Assembly (NCBI GenBank): GCA_963757155.1
Contig: CAVWQS010000009.1
Location: 372,001-436,000, forward strand
Reading direction: 5' to 3'
Source: DASXQK01 sp963757155
GTDB lineage: Bacteria; Pseudomonadota; Alphaproteobacteria; Dongiales; Dongiaceae
Length of the DNA: 64,000 bases
In this document: positions 42,834 to 51,732 of the stretch, in pieces
How the letters are laid out: every line of letters begins with the position of its first letter
Position numbering within the stretch: position 1 is the stretch's first letter
Position numbers and translations under genes: made by a program
Notes under the pieces: model-generated
The model's input: only the letters and a program-made list of their open reading frames with translations
Databases searched by the model: none
Told to the model about the DNA's origin: nothing

Positions 42834-44158
42834 CCCATGTCTTCCACCGCTACCCGCGAACGCAATTGGCCACCGCCGTCGCCGGCCAGGGCATCCACAT
42901 CACCGATTCCACCGGCAAGCGCTATCTGGACGCCTCGGGCGGAGCGGCCGTTTCCTGCCTGGGCCATGGCCATCCCCGCATCATCGAAGCGATCCGCCGC
43001 CAGGCAGAAGCGCTGGAATATGCCCATACCTCCTTCTTCACCACCGAGGCCGCGGAGAGCCTGGCGGACCATCTGGCGGCCAGCGCGCCGGACGGCCTCT
43101 CCTATGCCTATTTCGTCTCCGGCGGGTCCGAGGCCATGGAGGCTTCGCTCAAGCTGGCCCGGCAATATTTCGTGGAGATTGGCCAGCCGCAGCGGCACGC
43201 CTTCATCGCGCGGCGCCAGAGCTATCACGGCAATACCTTGGGGGCGCTCGCGATCGGCGGCAATGCCTGGCGGCGCAAGCCTTTCCTGCCCATCCTCGTC
43301 CCGGCCCATCATGTCTCGCCCTGCTATGCGTATCGCGGGCTCGAGCCAGGCGAGGACGAAGCGAGTTATTCGCGGCGTTTGGCTCAAGAGCTGGAAGCGA
43401 CGATCATCGAGATCGGACCGGACAAGGTCGCGGCCTTCGTGGCCGAGACCGTGGTGGGTGCGACCCTCGGCGCCGTCCCGCCGACGGCGGGATATTTCCG
43501 CGAGATCCGCGGCGTCTGCGACAAATATGGCGTGTTGCTGATCCTCGACGAGGTGATGTCCGGCATGGGCCGCACGGGCCATCTCTTCGCCTGCACCGAG
43601 GACGAGGTCATTCCCGATATCGTCGTGATCGCCAAGGGGCTGGGTGCCGGCTATCAGCCCATCGGCGCCATGATGGCCCATCGGCGCATCTATGAGGCGA
43701 TCCTGGCGGGCACCGGATTCTTCCAGCATGGGCACACCTATCTCGGCCATGCCATCGCCTGCGCCGCGGCGCTCGAGGTGCAGAAGGTCATCGCCGAAGA
43801 GGATCTGCTTCCCCAGGTGCGCCGGCTGGGCGAGCGCCTGCAGGATCGGCTGCAGGCGCGCCTGGGTCAGCACCCCCATGTCGGAGATATCCGCGGCCGC
43901 GGCCTCTTCCGCGGCATCGAGTTCGTCGCCGACCGCGAGAGCAAAGAACCGCTCGATCCTTCCTTGCGCACCCATGCGAAGCTGAAAGCCGAGGCCATGC
44001 GCCGCGGTCTGCTCACCTATCCCATGGGCGGGACCGTCGATGGGGTTCGGGGCGATCATGTGCTGCTGGCCCCGCCCTTCATCTGCACCGAGGCGGAGAT
44101 CGATGAGATCGCCGGGCGCCTCGCGGAAGCGATCGATGCCGTCATCCCCGGGCATTGA
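42830..44158 (+). CDS. Class III (omega) aminotransferase
   Basis: PLP-dependent aminotransferase, 442 residues. VTHVFHRYPRTQLATAVAGQGIHITDSTGKRYLDASGGAAVSCLGH, then FVSGGSEAMEASLKLAR, SYHGNTLGALA, LLILDEVMSGMGRTGHLFA (PLP Asp) and VVIAKGLGAGYQPIGAM (Schiff-base Lys). The start is GTG 42830, behind GGGAGGGA. It removes an amino group from an omega-amino acid or amine to give an aldehyde or keto acid. Followed immediately by a BKACE gene, it may make a beta-keto acid from a beta-amino acid. Confidence 0.92.
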   Translation: MTHVFHRYPRTQLATAVAGQGIHITDSTGKRYLDASGGAAVSCLGHGHPRIIEAIRRQAEALEYAHTSFFTTEAAESLADHLAASAPDGLSYAYFVSGGSEAMEASLKLARQYFVEIGQPQRHAFIARRQSYHGNTLGALAIGGNAWRRKPFLPILVPAHHVSPCYAYRGLEPGEDEASYSRRLAQELEATIIEIGPDKVAAFVAETVVGATLGAVPPTAGYFREIRGVCDKYGVLLILDEVMSGMGRTGHLFACTEDEVIPDIVVIAKGLGAGYQPIGAMMAHRRIYEAILAGTGFFQHGHTYLGHAIACAAALEVQKVIAEEDLLPQVRRLGERLQDRLQARLGQHPHVGDIRGRGLFRGIEFVADRESKEPLDPSLRTHAKLKAEAMRRGLLTYPMGGTVDGVRGDHVLLAPPFICTEAEIDEIAGRLAEAIDAVIPGH

Positions 44159-45011
44159 TGCCAGGAAGATAGAGGCGCCGGTCCCCGGCGTGGTTGTCCT
44201 CGCCGTGGCGCCCAATGGCGCCCGGAAGACCCGCCAGGATCATCCCGCTCTGCCGATCACCCCGCGGGAGCTCGCAGACTGCGCTGCAGCCTGCCGGGAT
44301 GCCGGCGCCAGCATGCTCCATCTTCATGTCCGCAATGCCGAGGGCGGACACAGCCTGGCGCCCACGGACTATCGTCCGGCCGTCGATGCGGTGCGTCGGG
44401 CTGTCGGACACTCCCTGGTCCTCCAGCTCACCTCGGAAGCGGTCGGAATCTACGCCCCAGCCGAGCAGCAGGCCATGGTGCGGGAGTTGCGGCCGGAGGC
44501 CGTCTCGCTCGCGCTGCGCGAGATCCTGCCCGACGTTGCGTCGGAGCCGGCGGGTGCTGGTTTCCTCGTCTGGGCTTGCCACGAAGAGATCGTGGTCCAA
44601 TACATTCTCTACGATGTCGTCGATGTGGAACGCTATGGCGAGCTGCGCCGGCGCGGGCTCATTCCCGAAGGGCGGCATTGGGTGCTTTTCGTGCTGGGGC
44701 GCTACGCGGCCGGGCAACGCTCCAGCCTCGGCGATCTCCTTCCCATGCTCGCCGCCTGGCGTGCCCTAGGCGAGATCACCGAGGGCATCGCCTGGGCGAC
44801 CTGCGCCTTCGGCCCGCGGGAGATCGAATGCAGCCTGGGCGCCGTCGCCCTCGGCGGCCATGTGCGGATCGGATTCGAGAATAATCTGCTGCTCCCGGAC
44901 GGCCGGACCGCGCGCGACAATGCCGAGCTCATCGGCTGCTTCGCCGAGCTCGCCGGGCGGCTCGGCCATTCCTTGGCCGATGCGGATCAGCTGCGCGCCC
45001 TCTTCGCCTAG
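44136..45011 (+). CDS. BKACE (3-keto acid cleavage enzyme, DUF849)
   Basis: TIM-barrel enzyme that uses acetyl-CoA to cleave beta-keto acids into a CoA ester and acetoacetate; about 291 residues. Seen: VVVLAVAPNGARKTRQDHPALPITPRELADCAAACRDAGASMLHLHVRNAEGGHSL (zinc histidines in HLHVR), WATCAFGPREIECSLGAVALGGHVRIGFENNLLLPDGRTARDNAEL (typical C-terminal motif with Glu and Asn). The first residues overlap the aminotransferase end by 23 bases; a GTG at 44190 would avoid this. The substrate class is set by loop residues I cannot align here. The aminotransferase neighbour suggests a keto acid derived from an amino acid. Confidence 0.88.
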   Translation: MPSSPGIDARKIEAPVPGVVVLAVAPNGARKTRQDHPALPITPRELADCAAACRDAGASMLHLHVRNAEGGHSLAPTDYRPAVDAVRRAVGHSLVLQLTSEAVGIYAPAEQQAMVRELRPEAVSLALREILPDVASEPAGAGFLVWACHEEIVVQYILYDVVDVERYGELRRRGLIPEGRHWVLFVLGRYAAGQRSSLGDLLPMLAAWRALGEITEGIAWATCAFGPREIECSLGAVALGGHVRIGFENNLLLPDGRTARDNAELIGCFAELAGRLGHSLADADQLRALFA

Positions 45012-45130
45012 CGACCGAATCTTGTATTAGGTTTGTCGACATGGATTTCGCCCTCGGCTAGGATCCTGCCGCGGTATTCATAGGCCGCCGGCCCGGCTGG
45101 GACCGGCTCGGCAAAATCAGGAGAGCGGCG

Positions 45131-46024
45131 ATGAAAGACTTCAAGGGAATGTGCGTTCCGATCGTCACGCCATTCGCAAAGGACGGGAACAGCGTCGATG
45201 AAGGCGCGCTGAAGAGCCACATCGATTGGATGATCGAAAGCGGGGTGCACATCATCCTCGCCTGCGGCGGCACCGGCGAGTTCGCCTATCTGCGCGAGGC
45301 CGAGCGCCGGCGCGTCTCCGAGATCACCTGCAAGCATGTGGCGGGCCGCGCCCATGTCTTCCTGCAGACCTCCGCCATCAATACCGCCGACACAATCGAC
45401 AATTCCAAGGCGGCCGCCGATATGGGCGCCGATGCCATCATGGTGCTGCCGCCCTATTTCGAGGGTCCGACCATGGACGGGGTGACGTGGCATTACGAGA
45501 AGGTCGCCAAGTCGGTGAAGCTGCCGATCGTCGTCTACAACATCCCGCAGAACACGAATATCGACATCACGCCGGAGATCTTCACAGAGCTCATGAAGAT
45601 CGAGAATATCCAATACATCAAGGACAGCACGGCGAACCTGGTGCGCATCCAGCAGCTCGTCGCCACCGGCGGAAAGATCTTCAACGGCGGCGATCCCATC
45701 GCCTTCCAGGGTCTGCTCGCGGGCTGCACGGGCTGCATCTGGGGCGCCGTCAATGCCATGCCGAAGGAGGCAGTCGAGCTCTATCGCCTGGTTGCCGGCG
45801 GCAAGCTCAAGGAGGCCGCCGCCCTCTGGCAGAAAATGCTGCCGGCGCAGCTCTTCTTCTGGACCCACGACTACAATCCCTCGATCAAGGCGGCGACGAA
45901 CATCGCCGGCCGGAGCGTCGGGGAATGCCGCAAGCCGCTGCAGCCTCTGGGCGAGGCGGATATGGCGGCGTTGCGCAAGGCCATGAAGCCACTGTCTTTG
46001 CCGGCCAGCCAAGCGGCGCAATGA
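45131..46024 (+). CDS. DapA-family (dihydrodipicolinate synthase-like) lyase or aldolase
   Basis: Class I TIM-barrel of the DHDPS/NAL superfamily, 297 residues, with an AGGAGAG ribosome site. The Schiff-base Lys is in IQYIKDSTAN, the Tyr in VVYNIPQNTN, and the substrate loop reads CGGTGEFAYL (canonical GTTGE). It ends GGDPIAFQGLLAGCTGCIWGAVNAMP. Catabolic members include 2-keto-3-deoxy-sugar-acid aldolases, and HypD, the pyrroline-4-hydroxy-2-carboxylate deaminase of hydroxyproline catabolism. A housekeeping DapA is unlikely given the divergence and the GMC partner whose ATG overlaps its stop. Confidence 0.87.
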   Translation: MKDFKGMCVPIVTPFAKDGNSVDEGALKSHIDWMIESGVHIILACGGTGEFAYLREAERRRVSEITCKHVAGRAHVFLQTSAINTADTIDNSKAAADMGADAIMVLPPYFEGPTMDGVTWHYEKVAKSVKLPIVVYNIPQNTNIDITPEIFTELMKIENIQYIKDSTANLVRIQQLVATGGKIFNGGDPIAFQGLLAGCTGCIWGAVNAMPKEAVELYRLVAGGKLKEAAALWQKMLPAQLFFWTHDYNPSIKAATNIAGRSVGECRKPLQPLGEADMAALRKAMKPLSLPASQAAQ

Positions 46025-47656
46025 CGAAGGCGAGGGCCTTCGACTACATCATCATCGGATCCGGCTCGGCCGGCAGCACGCTGGCCGGCCGGCTGAGCGA
46101 GGATCCCGCCACCAGCGTGCTGCTGATCGAGGCGGGACCCCGCGACAAGAGCATCTATATCCAGATGCCGGCGGCGCTTGGCGTTCCCCTGACGAACGAC
46201 CGTTTCAACTGGGACTATCACAGCGAACCCGATCCCCATGTCGAGAACCGGCGCATCTATGAGGCGCGCGGGCGGGTGCTGGGCGGCTCCTCCTCCATCA
46301 ACGGGATGAACTGGGTCCGCGGCAATCCCTGGGATTACGACAATTGGGCCAGCCAGGGCCTCAAGGGCTGGGCCTATGCCGACTGCCTGCCCTATTTCAA
46401 GCGGGCGGAGAGCTTCGACAAGGGCGCCAATCTCTATCGCGGCGGCGCCGGCCCGATGAAGATCGAAACCTGCCCGGCCGAGGGGGAGTTGTTTCAGGCC
46501 TTTCTCAACTCCGGCGTCGAGGCCGGCCATGGCCGGGTCGAGGACCACAACGCCTTCTCGCAGGAAGGCATGCATGTCACCCAGCGCAATGTCCATAAGG
46601 GCATCCGCTGGAGCACCTCGCGCGCCTATATCCAGGAGCCGGGCCCGCGATCCAATCTCACTGTGCTCACGGATACCCGCGTCACCGGGATCGAGCTCTC
46701 CAACAAGCGGGCGGTGCGCCTGCAATGCAGGACCAAGAGCGGCCCGCTCAGCTTCGAGGTGGGGCGCGAACTGGTGATCGCCGCGGGGACGCTGAACTCC
46801 CCCCAGCTTCTGATGCTCTCGGGCATCGGGGATGGCGATGCGCTGAAGCAGCTCTCCCTTCCGGTCCGGGTCCATCTGCCGGGGGTGGGCCGCAATCTGA
46901 TGGATCACCCCGCCGCCTCGGTCCAGCATGTGGCGAAGGGCAATGCCTCTTTGGCGGGAAAGCTCGGAACCGCCGGCCGGATCAAGATCGCCGCGCAATG
47001 GCTGCTGTTCAAGAACGGCATCGGCACCACGAATTTCTTCGAGACCGGGGCCTTCATCCGGACGGACGAGACCATCAAGATCCCCAATCTCCAGTATGAA
47101 TTCATCCCCGTCGTCGGCGATTTCCAGTTCGGCAGCCTGGCGCTCACCAAGGGCTTCCAATATTTCTTCGCCCTGATGCGCCCCACCAGCCGCGGACGGG
47201 TGTGGATCGACAGCGCCGATCCCATGGCCGCGCCCAAATTCGTCTTCAACTATCTCTCCACGGAGGAGGATCGGCGCGACGCCGTGGCGGCCGTCAAGAC
47301 GACCCGCCGCATCATCGCCCAATCGGCCTGGAACAAATGCCGGGACCGGGAAGTGACTCCCAGGCCCCGATGTGACGAGCGATGAGGAGATCCTGGCGCA
47401 TCTGCGCCAGACCGTCGGAACGCAGTATCACCCCTGCGGCACCTGCCGCATGGGCCATGACCCGCTCTCGGTCGTCGATGAGCTCGGCCGGGTGCATGAG
47501 ACGGACAATCTGCGCATCGTCGATGCCTCCATCATGCCGAACATCGTGACGGGTAATCTCAACGCGCCGGTCATCATGATGGCGGAGAAGCTCGCCGACA
47601 GCCTCCGCGGCCTCCCGCCCCTGCCCGCGGAGCCGGCGCCCTATCAGAAATACTAA
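46021..47656 (+). pseudogene. GMC family choline-dehydrogenase-like oxidoreductase (BetA-like), one frameshift
   Basis: About 545 residues after repair, close to choline dehydrogenase length. FDYIIIGSGSAGSTLAGRLSEDPATSVLLIEAG, GRVLGGSSSINGMNWVRGNPWDYD (signature 1), LVIAAGTLNSPQLLMLSGIGDGDAL (signature 2), NLMDHPAASV. The frame fails at about 47362, after REVTP, by one extra base. The next frame continues GPDVTSDEEILAHLRQTVGTQYHPCGTCRMGHDPLSVVD (catalytic His region) and NLNAPVIMMAEKLAD to the stop at 47656. The ATG overlaps the DapA-family stop. It is more BetA-like than the other two GMC proteins here. Confidence 0.86.
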
Positions 47657-47659
47657 GAC

Positions 47660-47745
47660 CGTCATCCCCGCGAAAGCGGGGATCCAGGGCAAGCGGCAAA
47701 GTCCCTCGCTTGTGGCCCTGGATTCCCGCTTTCGCGGGAATGACG
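47660..47745. repeat. Alphaproteobacterial palindromic repeat pair, hairpin between convergent genes
   Basis: Arms of about 30 bases at 47661-47690 and 47715-47744 are inverted and identical except at two positions. Each has an internal palindrome (CCCCGC-GAAA-GCGGGG and its variant), and the 24-base loop adds AAGCG/CGCTT pairs. It begins five bases after the GMC stop and ends eleven bases before the GntR stop, where it could end transcription from both sides. Repeats of this GTCATCCCCGCGAAAGCGGG type are scattered through many alphaproteobacterial genomes. Confidence 0.75.
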
Positions 47746-47755
47746 ATGGGGGAAG

Positions 47756-48529
47756 TCACTCCGATCGAGGCGCTGGCCTCTGCAGGCGAAACCCTACCGC
47801 TGCACTGTTCTGCTCGAGATAACTCGTGAAGCGCCGGCGGAATTCGACGGAATGCAGATGCGCGAGCTCCTCCGCGCGATCGAGATCGCCATCCCTGATC
47901 GCCTGGGTGATGGCGGCATGTTCCGACAACAGCGTCTCCAGGCCGCGGACCCGGCTCTCGGCCGCGAAGGAGAAATGCATATGCAGCATCCGCTTGCCCT
48001 CGTCGAGGATGCGGCCATAGAGCGAGGTGAAATAGGGATTCGCCCCCGCTTCCGCGATCGCCATGTGGTAGTCGTGATTGGCGTTGATCATTTCGGGAAG
48101 CTGGCGCCGGTTCACCGCTTCGGCGAAGGCCGCCTCCCCGGCCTCGATCCGTGCGATATCCCGCTCCGTCCGGTTCTGCGCCGCCAGCCGCGTCGTCAAG
48201 CGCTGCATCAGCTCGAGCGCATCGAGATGGGCGGGAATGAGCCGGAGATCCAGGGGGGCGACGATGCTGCTGCGATTGGGAAAGACGGTGACGAGCCCTT
48301 CGCCGGCGAGGCGGATGATCGCCTCGCGCACCGGCGAGCGCGAGAGGCGAAAGCGCTTGCTGAGCCCGACCTCATCGAGTGGCGATCCGGGCTCGAGCTC
48401 CAGGCGCAGGATCTCGTCGCGCAGCCGCTCATAGACGAAGGCCGCGCCCGTCCCGCGGGGCTTTCGAATATCGGTGGCGCGAAGCGCGGGCTTTGCCGCC
48501 GCCCTGGTGCCGGAATTGATGATCTTCAC
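47756..48529 (-). CDS. GntR-family (FCD) transcriptional regulator
   Basis: 257 residues. Winged helix AFVYERLRDEILRLELEPGSPLDEVGLSKRFRLSRSPVREAIIRLAGEGLVTVFPNRSSIVAPLD, then an FCD helical domain (ALELMQRLTTRLAA...NHDYHMAIAEAGANPYFTSLYGRILDEGKRMLHMHF) with metal-ligand histidines. The N-terminal 25 residues are a basic extension. It overlaps the upstream fusion gene by ATGA and is probably its autogenous regulator; FCD effectors are usually small organic acids. Confidence 0.9.
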   Translation of the reverse strand: MKIINSGTRAAAKPALRATDIRKPRGTGAAFVYERLRDEILRLELEPGSPLDEVGLSKRFRLSRSPVREAIIRLAGEGLVTVFPNRSSIVAPLDLRLIPAHLDALELMQRLTTRLAAQNRTERDIARIEAGEAAFAEAVNRRQLPEMINANHDYHMAIAEAGANPYFTSLYGRILDEGKRMLHMHFSFAAESRVRGLETLLSEHAAITQAIRDGDLDRAEELAHLHSVEFRRRFTSYLEQNSAAVGFRLQRPAPRSE

Positions 48530-50112
48530 TGGCTTGCCATCACCTCCTCCAAAGCGCGGCAGGTGGTGATCGTCGCCACATTCCTGAGGGCGAAGTCGAT
48601 CGAGGCGCGCTGCCAGGCTTCATCCACCGTCGAGCAGGCATCCTCGGGTACGATCATGACATAGCCCTTGTCGGCGCCGGTGCGGGCCGTGTGTTCCACG
48701 GACATGTTCGTCCAGGCGCCGGTATTGATGATCACGTCGCGTTTCTGCGATTTGAGGATGGTCTCCAGCCGCGTGCCTTCCCAGGCGCTCATGCGCATTT
48801 TCTCGACCACGAAGTCGCCCGGCTCCGGCTCGAGCCCGGCGACCGGTGCCGCTCCCCAGCTGCCGCAAATCATCGCCTCGCTGCCCCGAACGCTCTGGAA
48901 GAGAGGGGCGTTGAGCGTCATGCCCGGCGCGCCGGGATCGACCACGAACCAGACGTGGATCACGGGAATGCCGAGAGAGCGGCAGGCCCGCGCGAGGCGA
49001 CTGACATTCTGGACGATGTTCTGCCGGGTCGCATGGCCGGGCGCCCCGGAGCTTGCGAAGGCGCCGCCCTCGCTGATCACGTCGTTCTGCAAATCCTGAA
49101 TGATGAGAGCGCAGCGGGCGGGGTCGAGCGCCAGACCCCCAGCCTCGCCCTCCTGCTCGCTCTCCGGCTTCGCCCCAGCCTGGGCGCCGGCGGCGGGTGC
49201 GCGCCGCCTGTGCATGAAGGGCTCGGGACGCGGGCCGACCTTGGTGCGAAGGCTGTAGATGGAGGTGCTGGCCGCCAGAAACAGCGTCTTGAAATCAGGT
49301 CCGCCCCAGTGAAGATTTCCGACCACTTCGGGCACGGCGATCCGGCCGAGGAGCTCGGCCTTGGGCGAGAAGACCCAGACACCGCCCGGACCCGTGCACC
49401 AGATATTGCCCCGCTCGTCGCATTTCATGCCGTCGGGAACGCCGGCTTCCTTCTGCGAGATCATTCCCTCGGCGAAGATCCGGCCGCGCCGGAGCGCGCC
49501 GTTCGCGGCGACCTCATAGACGCGAATCAGGCCCCCTTCGGTATCGTTGATGTAGAGGAGCTTCTCGTCGGGCGAGAAGCAGAGCCCGTTGGGCATGATG
49601 AAATCGTGGCGCGGGACGACGAGATGCAGCTTGCCGTCCGGGGCCAGGCGGAACACCCCCTGCCAACCGAGCTGTCGATCGCGCTCGACGCCATAGCCCG
49701 GCATGCGGCCGTACCACGGGTCGCTGAAATAGATCGATCCGTCCGACCGGACACAGACGTCATTGGGGCTGTTGAGCTCCTTCCCCTCGAAATGCGAGGC
49801 CAGGATCTCGCGGCCGCCGGCCGGTGTTTCGCGGATGAGGGAGGAGGTCGCATGCTCGCAGACGATCAGGTTCAGATCGGCGTCATAGGTCATGCCGTTG
49901 CATTTGTTCGCGGGCCGGCGGACCTCGCGGACGCCGCCCTCGGCATCCCATCGCCGCCGGACGTCGCCCGGCATATCCGAGAACAGGAGATATTGGCCCG
50001 TCGGGTGCCAGATGGGCCCCTCGGTGAAGATGAATCCGCCGGCCACGGTCTGGATCGGCTCCTTCTGATCCACCAGGGTCTCGAATTCCGGCGCCATCAC
50101 GCGGTAGGTCAT
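48526..50112 (-). CDS. SMP-30/gluconolactonase domain fused to an isochorismatase-like domain
   Basis: 528 residues, two enzymes in one chain. Residues 1 to about 300 form a six-bladed SMP-30/gluconolactonase propeller: FIFTEGPIWHPTGQYLLFSD (metal Glu), KELNSPNDVCVRSDGSIYFSDPWYG (Asn-Asp metal site), MPNGLCFSPDEKLLYIND. A Q/E/G-rich linker (about 312-330) leads to a cysteine-hydrolase fold from about 333: ALIIQDLQNDVISEGGAF (Asp), VEKMRMSAWEGTRLETIL (Lys) and INTGAWTNMSVEHTARTGADKGY. The usual nucleophile Cys of TNxCV is Ser, so the second domain may be inactive or have changed chemistry. The frame is unbroken, so this is a true fusion. Co-transcribed with a GntR regulator. Confidence 0.88.
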   Translation of the reverse strand: MTYRVMAPEFETLVDQKEPIQTVAGGFIFTEGPIWHPTGQYLLFSDMPGDVRRRWDAEGGVREVRRPANKCNGMTYDADLNLIVCEHATSSLIRETPAGGREILASHFEGKELNSPNDVCVRSDGSIYFSDPWYGRMPGYGVERDRQLGWQGVFRLAPDGKLHLVVPRHDFIMPNGLCFSPDEKLLYINDTEGGLIRVYEVAANGALRRGRIFAEGMISQKEAGVPDGMKCDERGNIWCTGPGGVWVFSPKAELLGRIAVPEVVGNLHWGGPDFKTLFLAASTSIYSLRTKVGPRPEPFMHRRRAPAAGAQAGAKPESEQEGEAGGLALDPARCALIIQDLQNDVISEGGAFASSGAPGHATRQNIVQNVSRLARACRSLGIPVIHVWFVVDPGAPGMTLNAPLFQSVRGSEAMICGSWGAAPVAGLEPEPGDFVVEKMRMSAWEGTRLETILKSQKRDVIINTGAWTNMSVEHTARTGADKGYVMIVPEDACSTVDEAWQRASIDFALRNVATITTCRALEEVMASQ

Positions 50113-50160
50113 CGCTCCCCTCCCGGGCTTCTTCTATCTCTTTCGACTCTAACCGGCTCC

Positions 50161-51732
50161 TCAGCGGCCTGCTACGCGCTCATAGGGAATGCGGCGCGCG
50201 AGCCAGCAACCGACATCGACGCCCTCGACCCGGCCGGCCTGGCCGCGCCGGAAGGCCAAGGTCCAGTCACCGGGTGGGGTGTGATCGAGCGCACGGTAGC
50301 AGGGCAAGGTCCAGACATCCGGTCCGACCGGGTCGAGCATCTCCATTCGCCCCTGGCCCAGAAAGCCTGAGAAGGCGCCATAGAGCACGCCGCCGGTGTC
50401 GGCTACCGTGAGTTCGGCATCGAGCTCGGCGCAGCGATAGCGGCCGGCGACATCGGTGCTGGGTGCGCCCTCGCAGGAGCGCAGGTACGAGCTCTGGTTT
50501 TCTTGCGGCCGGTTCATCCGCAGTCCGGCATCGCTGAAGCTGAGGCAAGTTCCGGACGCGTTGCTTGCCGAACCGTCGGCCTGGAGGTTCAGCTCTTCCT
50601 GGGAATGGCCGTAGCGCAGTTTGATCTGTCCGGCCGATGCCGCTGCGATGCGGACCGCAAGCCCGGTCTCCGGCTCCAGATAGCTGCCGAGCCATGTCGG
50701 CGCCGGGATGGCGGCGTCGGGCTTCGGCCGCTCTTCGCCGAGGAATGCGGCGAGCAGATCCAACGCCGCGGACCGCGCATCCGACAGGTGATTGAACATG
50801 ACGACGACAGAGACCCGCTCCGAGGCAAGATGGAGACGATGGATGCGCCAGCCGCGCAACGCGCCGCCATGGCCGGTGGTGGCGCGGCCGAACTCGGTCG
50901 ACCGGGCCAGGCCGAAGCCATAGGCAGCAAGGACCCCATCGGCGAAGTTGACCGGTGCGGAGAGCCGCCGATACAGAGACCCGGGCTCATCCCGGGTCGC
51001 ATCGATATGCCGTTCCCAGGCGATCATGTCGTCCAGGCAGGCACCGAGCCCGGCATCCCCTGTCCAGATGACGCGATTCTCCGCGGCGCGGAAACCACTG
51101 GCCTGCGTACCCTCGTAGCCCTCCGTCCCATCCGGCAGGGCGCGCGTGTCGGCGGCCAGGACGGCGCTGGACATCCCGGCGCGCTCGAAGATGCGGCTGC
51201 GCAACAGCTCCGCGAAGCTCCGTCCCGTGCGCTCCTGAAGGATGTCCGACAGGATCCGAAAATTCTGGTTGCAGTAGGAGTATCGGCTGCCCGGGGCAAA
51301 CTGGAGCTGCCGGGTGGCGGCCACGAGGCGGGCGGCTTCGACGTCACCGAACGGCGCCTCGGCTGGCGAACCCTGCAGCATCGCCACGGCCCAGTAGTCG
51401 CGCAGACCCGACTGGTTGTGGCACAGGTGCAACGCGCTTGGCGCCGCCTGCTCCAACAGCGGCAGGCGGGCACGCACGTCGTCATCGAGCACCGACGGGT
51501 CGGGAAATGCGTCCAAGATCAAGCCGCAGGTGAACTGCTTGGTGACCGAGCACAGGCGAAACAGCGAGTGCGGCGTGAAGGCAAGGCGCCGCTCGGCATT
51601 GGCCCAGCCCCAGGCGTGACGAGCCAGCACCTCGCCGTTGCGCAATACGCCAATCGCCCCACCGGGTCCGGGGTAGTTGCGAGGCAGAGTGTCGATTGCG
51701 CGGTCAAGGCCGCCGGAATGCAAGGTCATCAT
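50161..51732 (-). CDS. dap: D-aminopeptidase (serine hydrolase, DAP family)
   Basis: Penicillin-binding-protein-like serine peptidase that releases N-terminal D-amino acids; about 523 residues, matching the Ochrobactrum D-aminopeptidase. The catalytic Ser-x-x-Lys is CSVTKQFTCGLILDA, the Tyr-x-Asn is YSYCNQNFRILSDIL, and a HGGALRGWR segment gives the third motif. The two C-terminal beta-barrel domains are present (APTWLGSYLEPETGLAVRI..., DVAGRYRCAELDAEL...VGCWLARRIPYERV). No signal peptide, so cytoplasmic. ATG 51732 is chosen over an upstream TTG frame. It may supply D-amino acids to the DadA-like oxidase at 24050, though the two are far apart. Confidence 0.92.
   Translation of the reverse strand: MMTLHSGGLDRAIDTLPRNYPGPGGAIGVLRNGEVLARHAWGWANAERRLAFTPHSLFRLCSVTKQFTCGLILDAFPDPSVLDDDVRARLPLLEQAAPSALHLCHNQSGLRDYWAVAMLQGSPAEAPFGDVEAARLVAATRQLQFAPGSRYSYCNQNFRILSDILQERTGRSFAELLRSRIFERAGMSSAVLAADTRALPDGTEGYEGTQASGFRAAENRVIWTGDAGLGACLDDMIAWERHIDATRDEPGSLYRRLSAPVNFADGVLAAYGFGLARSTEFGRATTGHGGALRGWRIHRLHLASERVSVVVMFNHLSDARSAALDLLAAFLGEERPKPDAAIPAPTWLGSYLEPETGLAVRIAAASAGQIKLRYGHSQEELNLQADGSASNASGTCLSFSDAGLRMNRPQENQSSYLRSCEGAPSTDVAGRYRCAELDAELTVADTGGVLYGAFSGFLGQGRMEMLDPVGPDVWTLPCYRALDHTPPGDWTLAFRRGQAGRVEGVDVGCWLARRIPYERVAGR

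Noticed and set aside
42806..44215. A 469-codon minus-strand frame opposite the aminotransferase
   Set aside because: The plus strand has all class III aminotransferase motifs; the minus reading has no family features and is a GC-rich shadow.
45226..47385. A 719-codon frame before the third GMC gene
   Set aside because: The part before 46021 is a shadow of the DapA-family gene in another frame; the GMC protein starts at ATG 46021.
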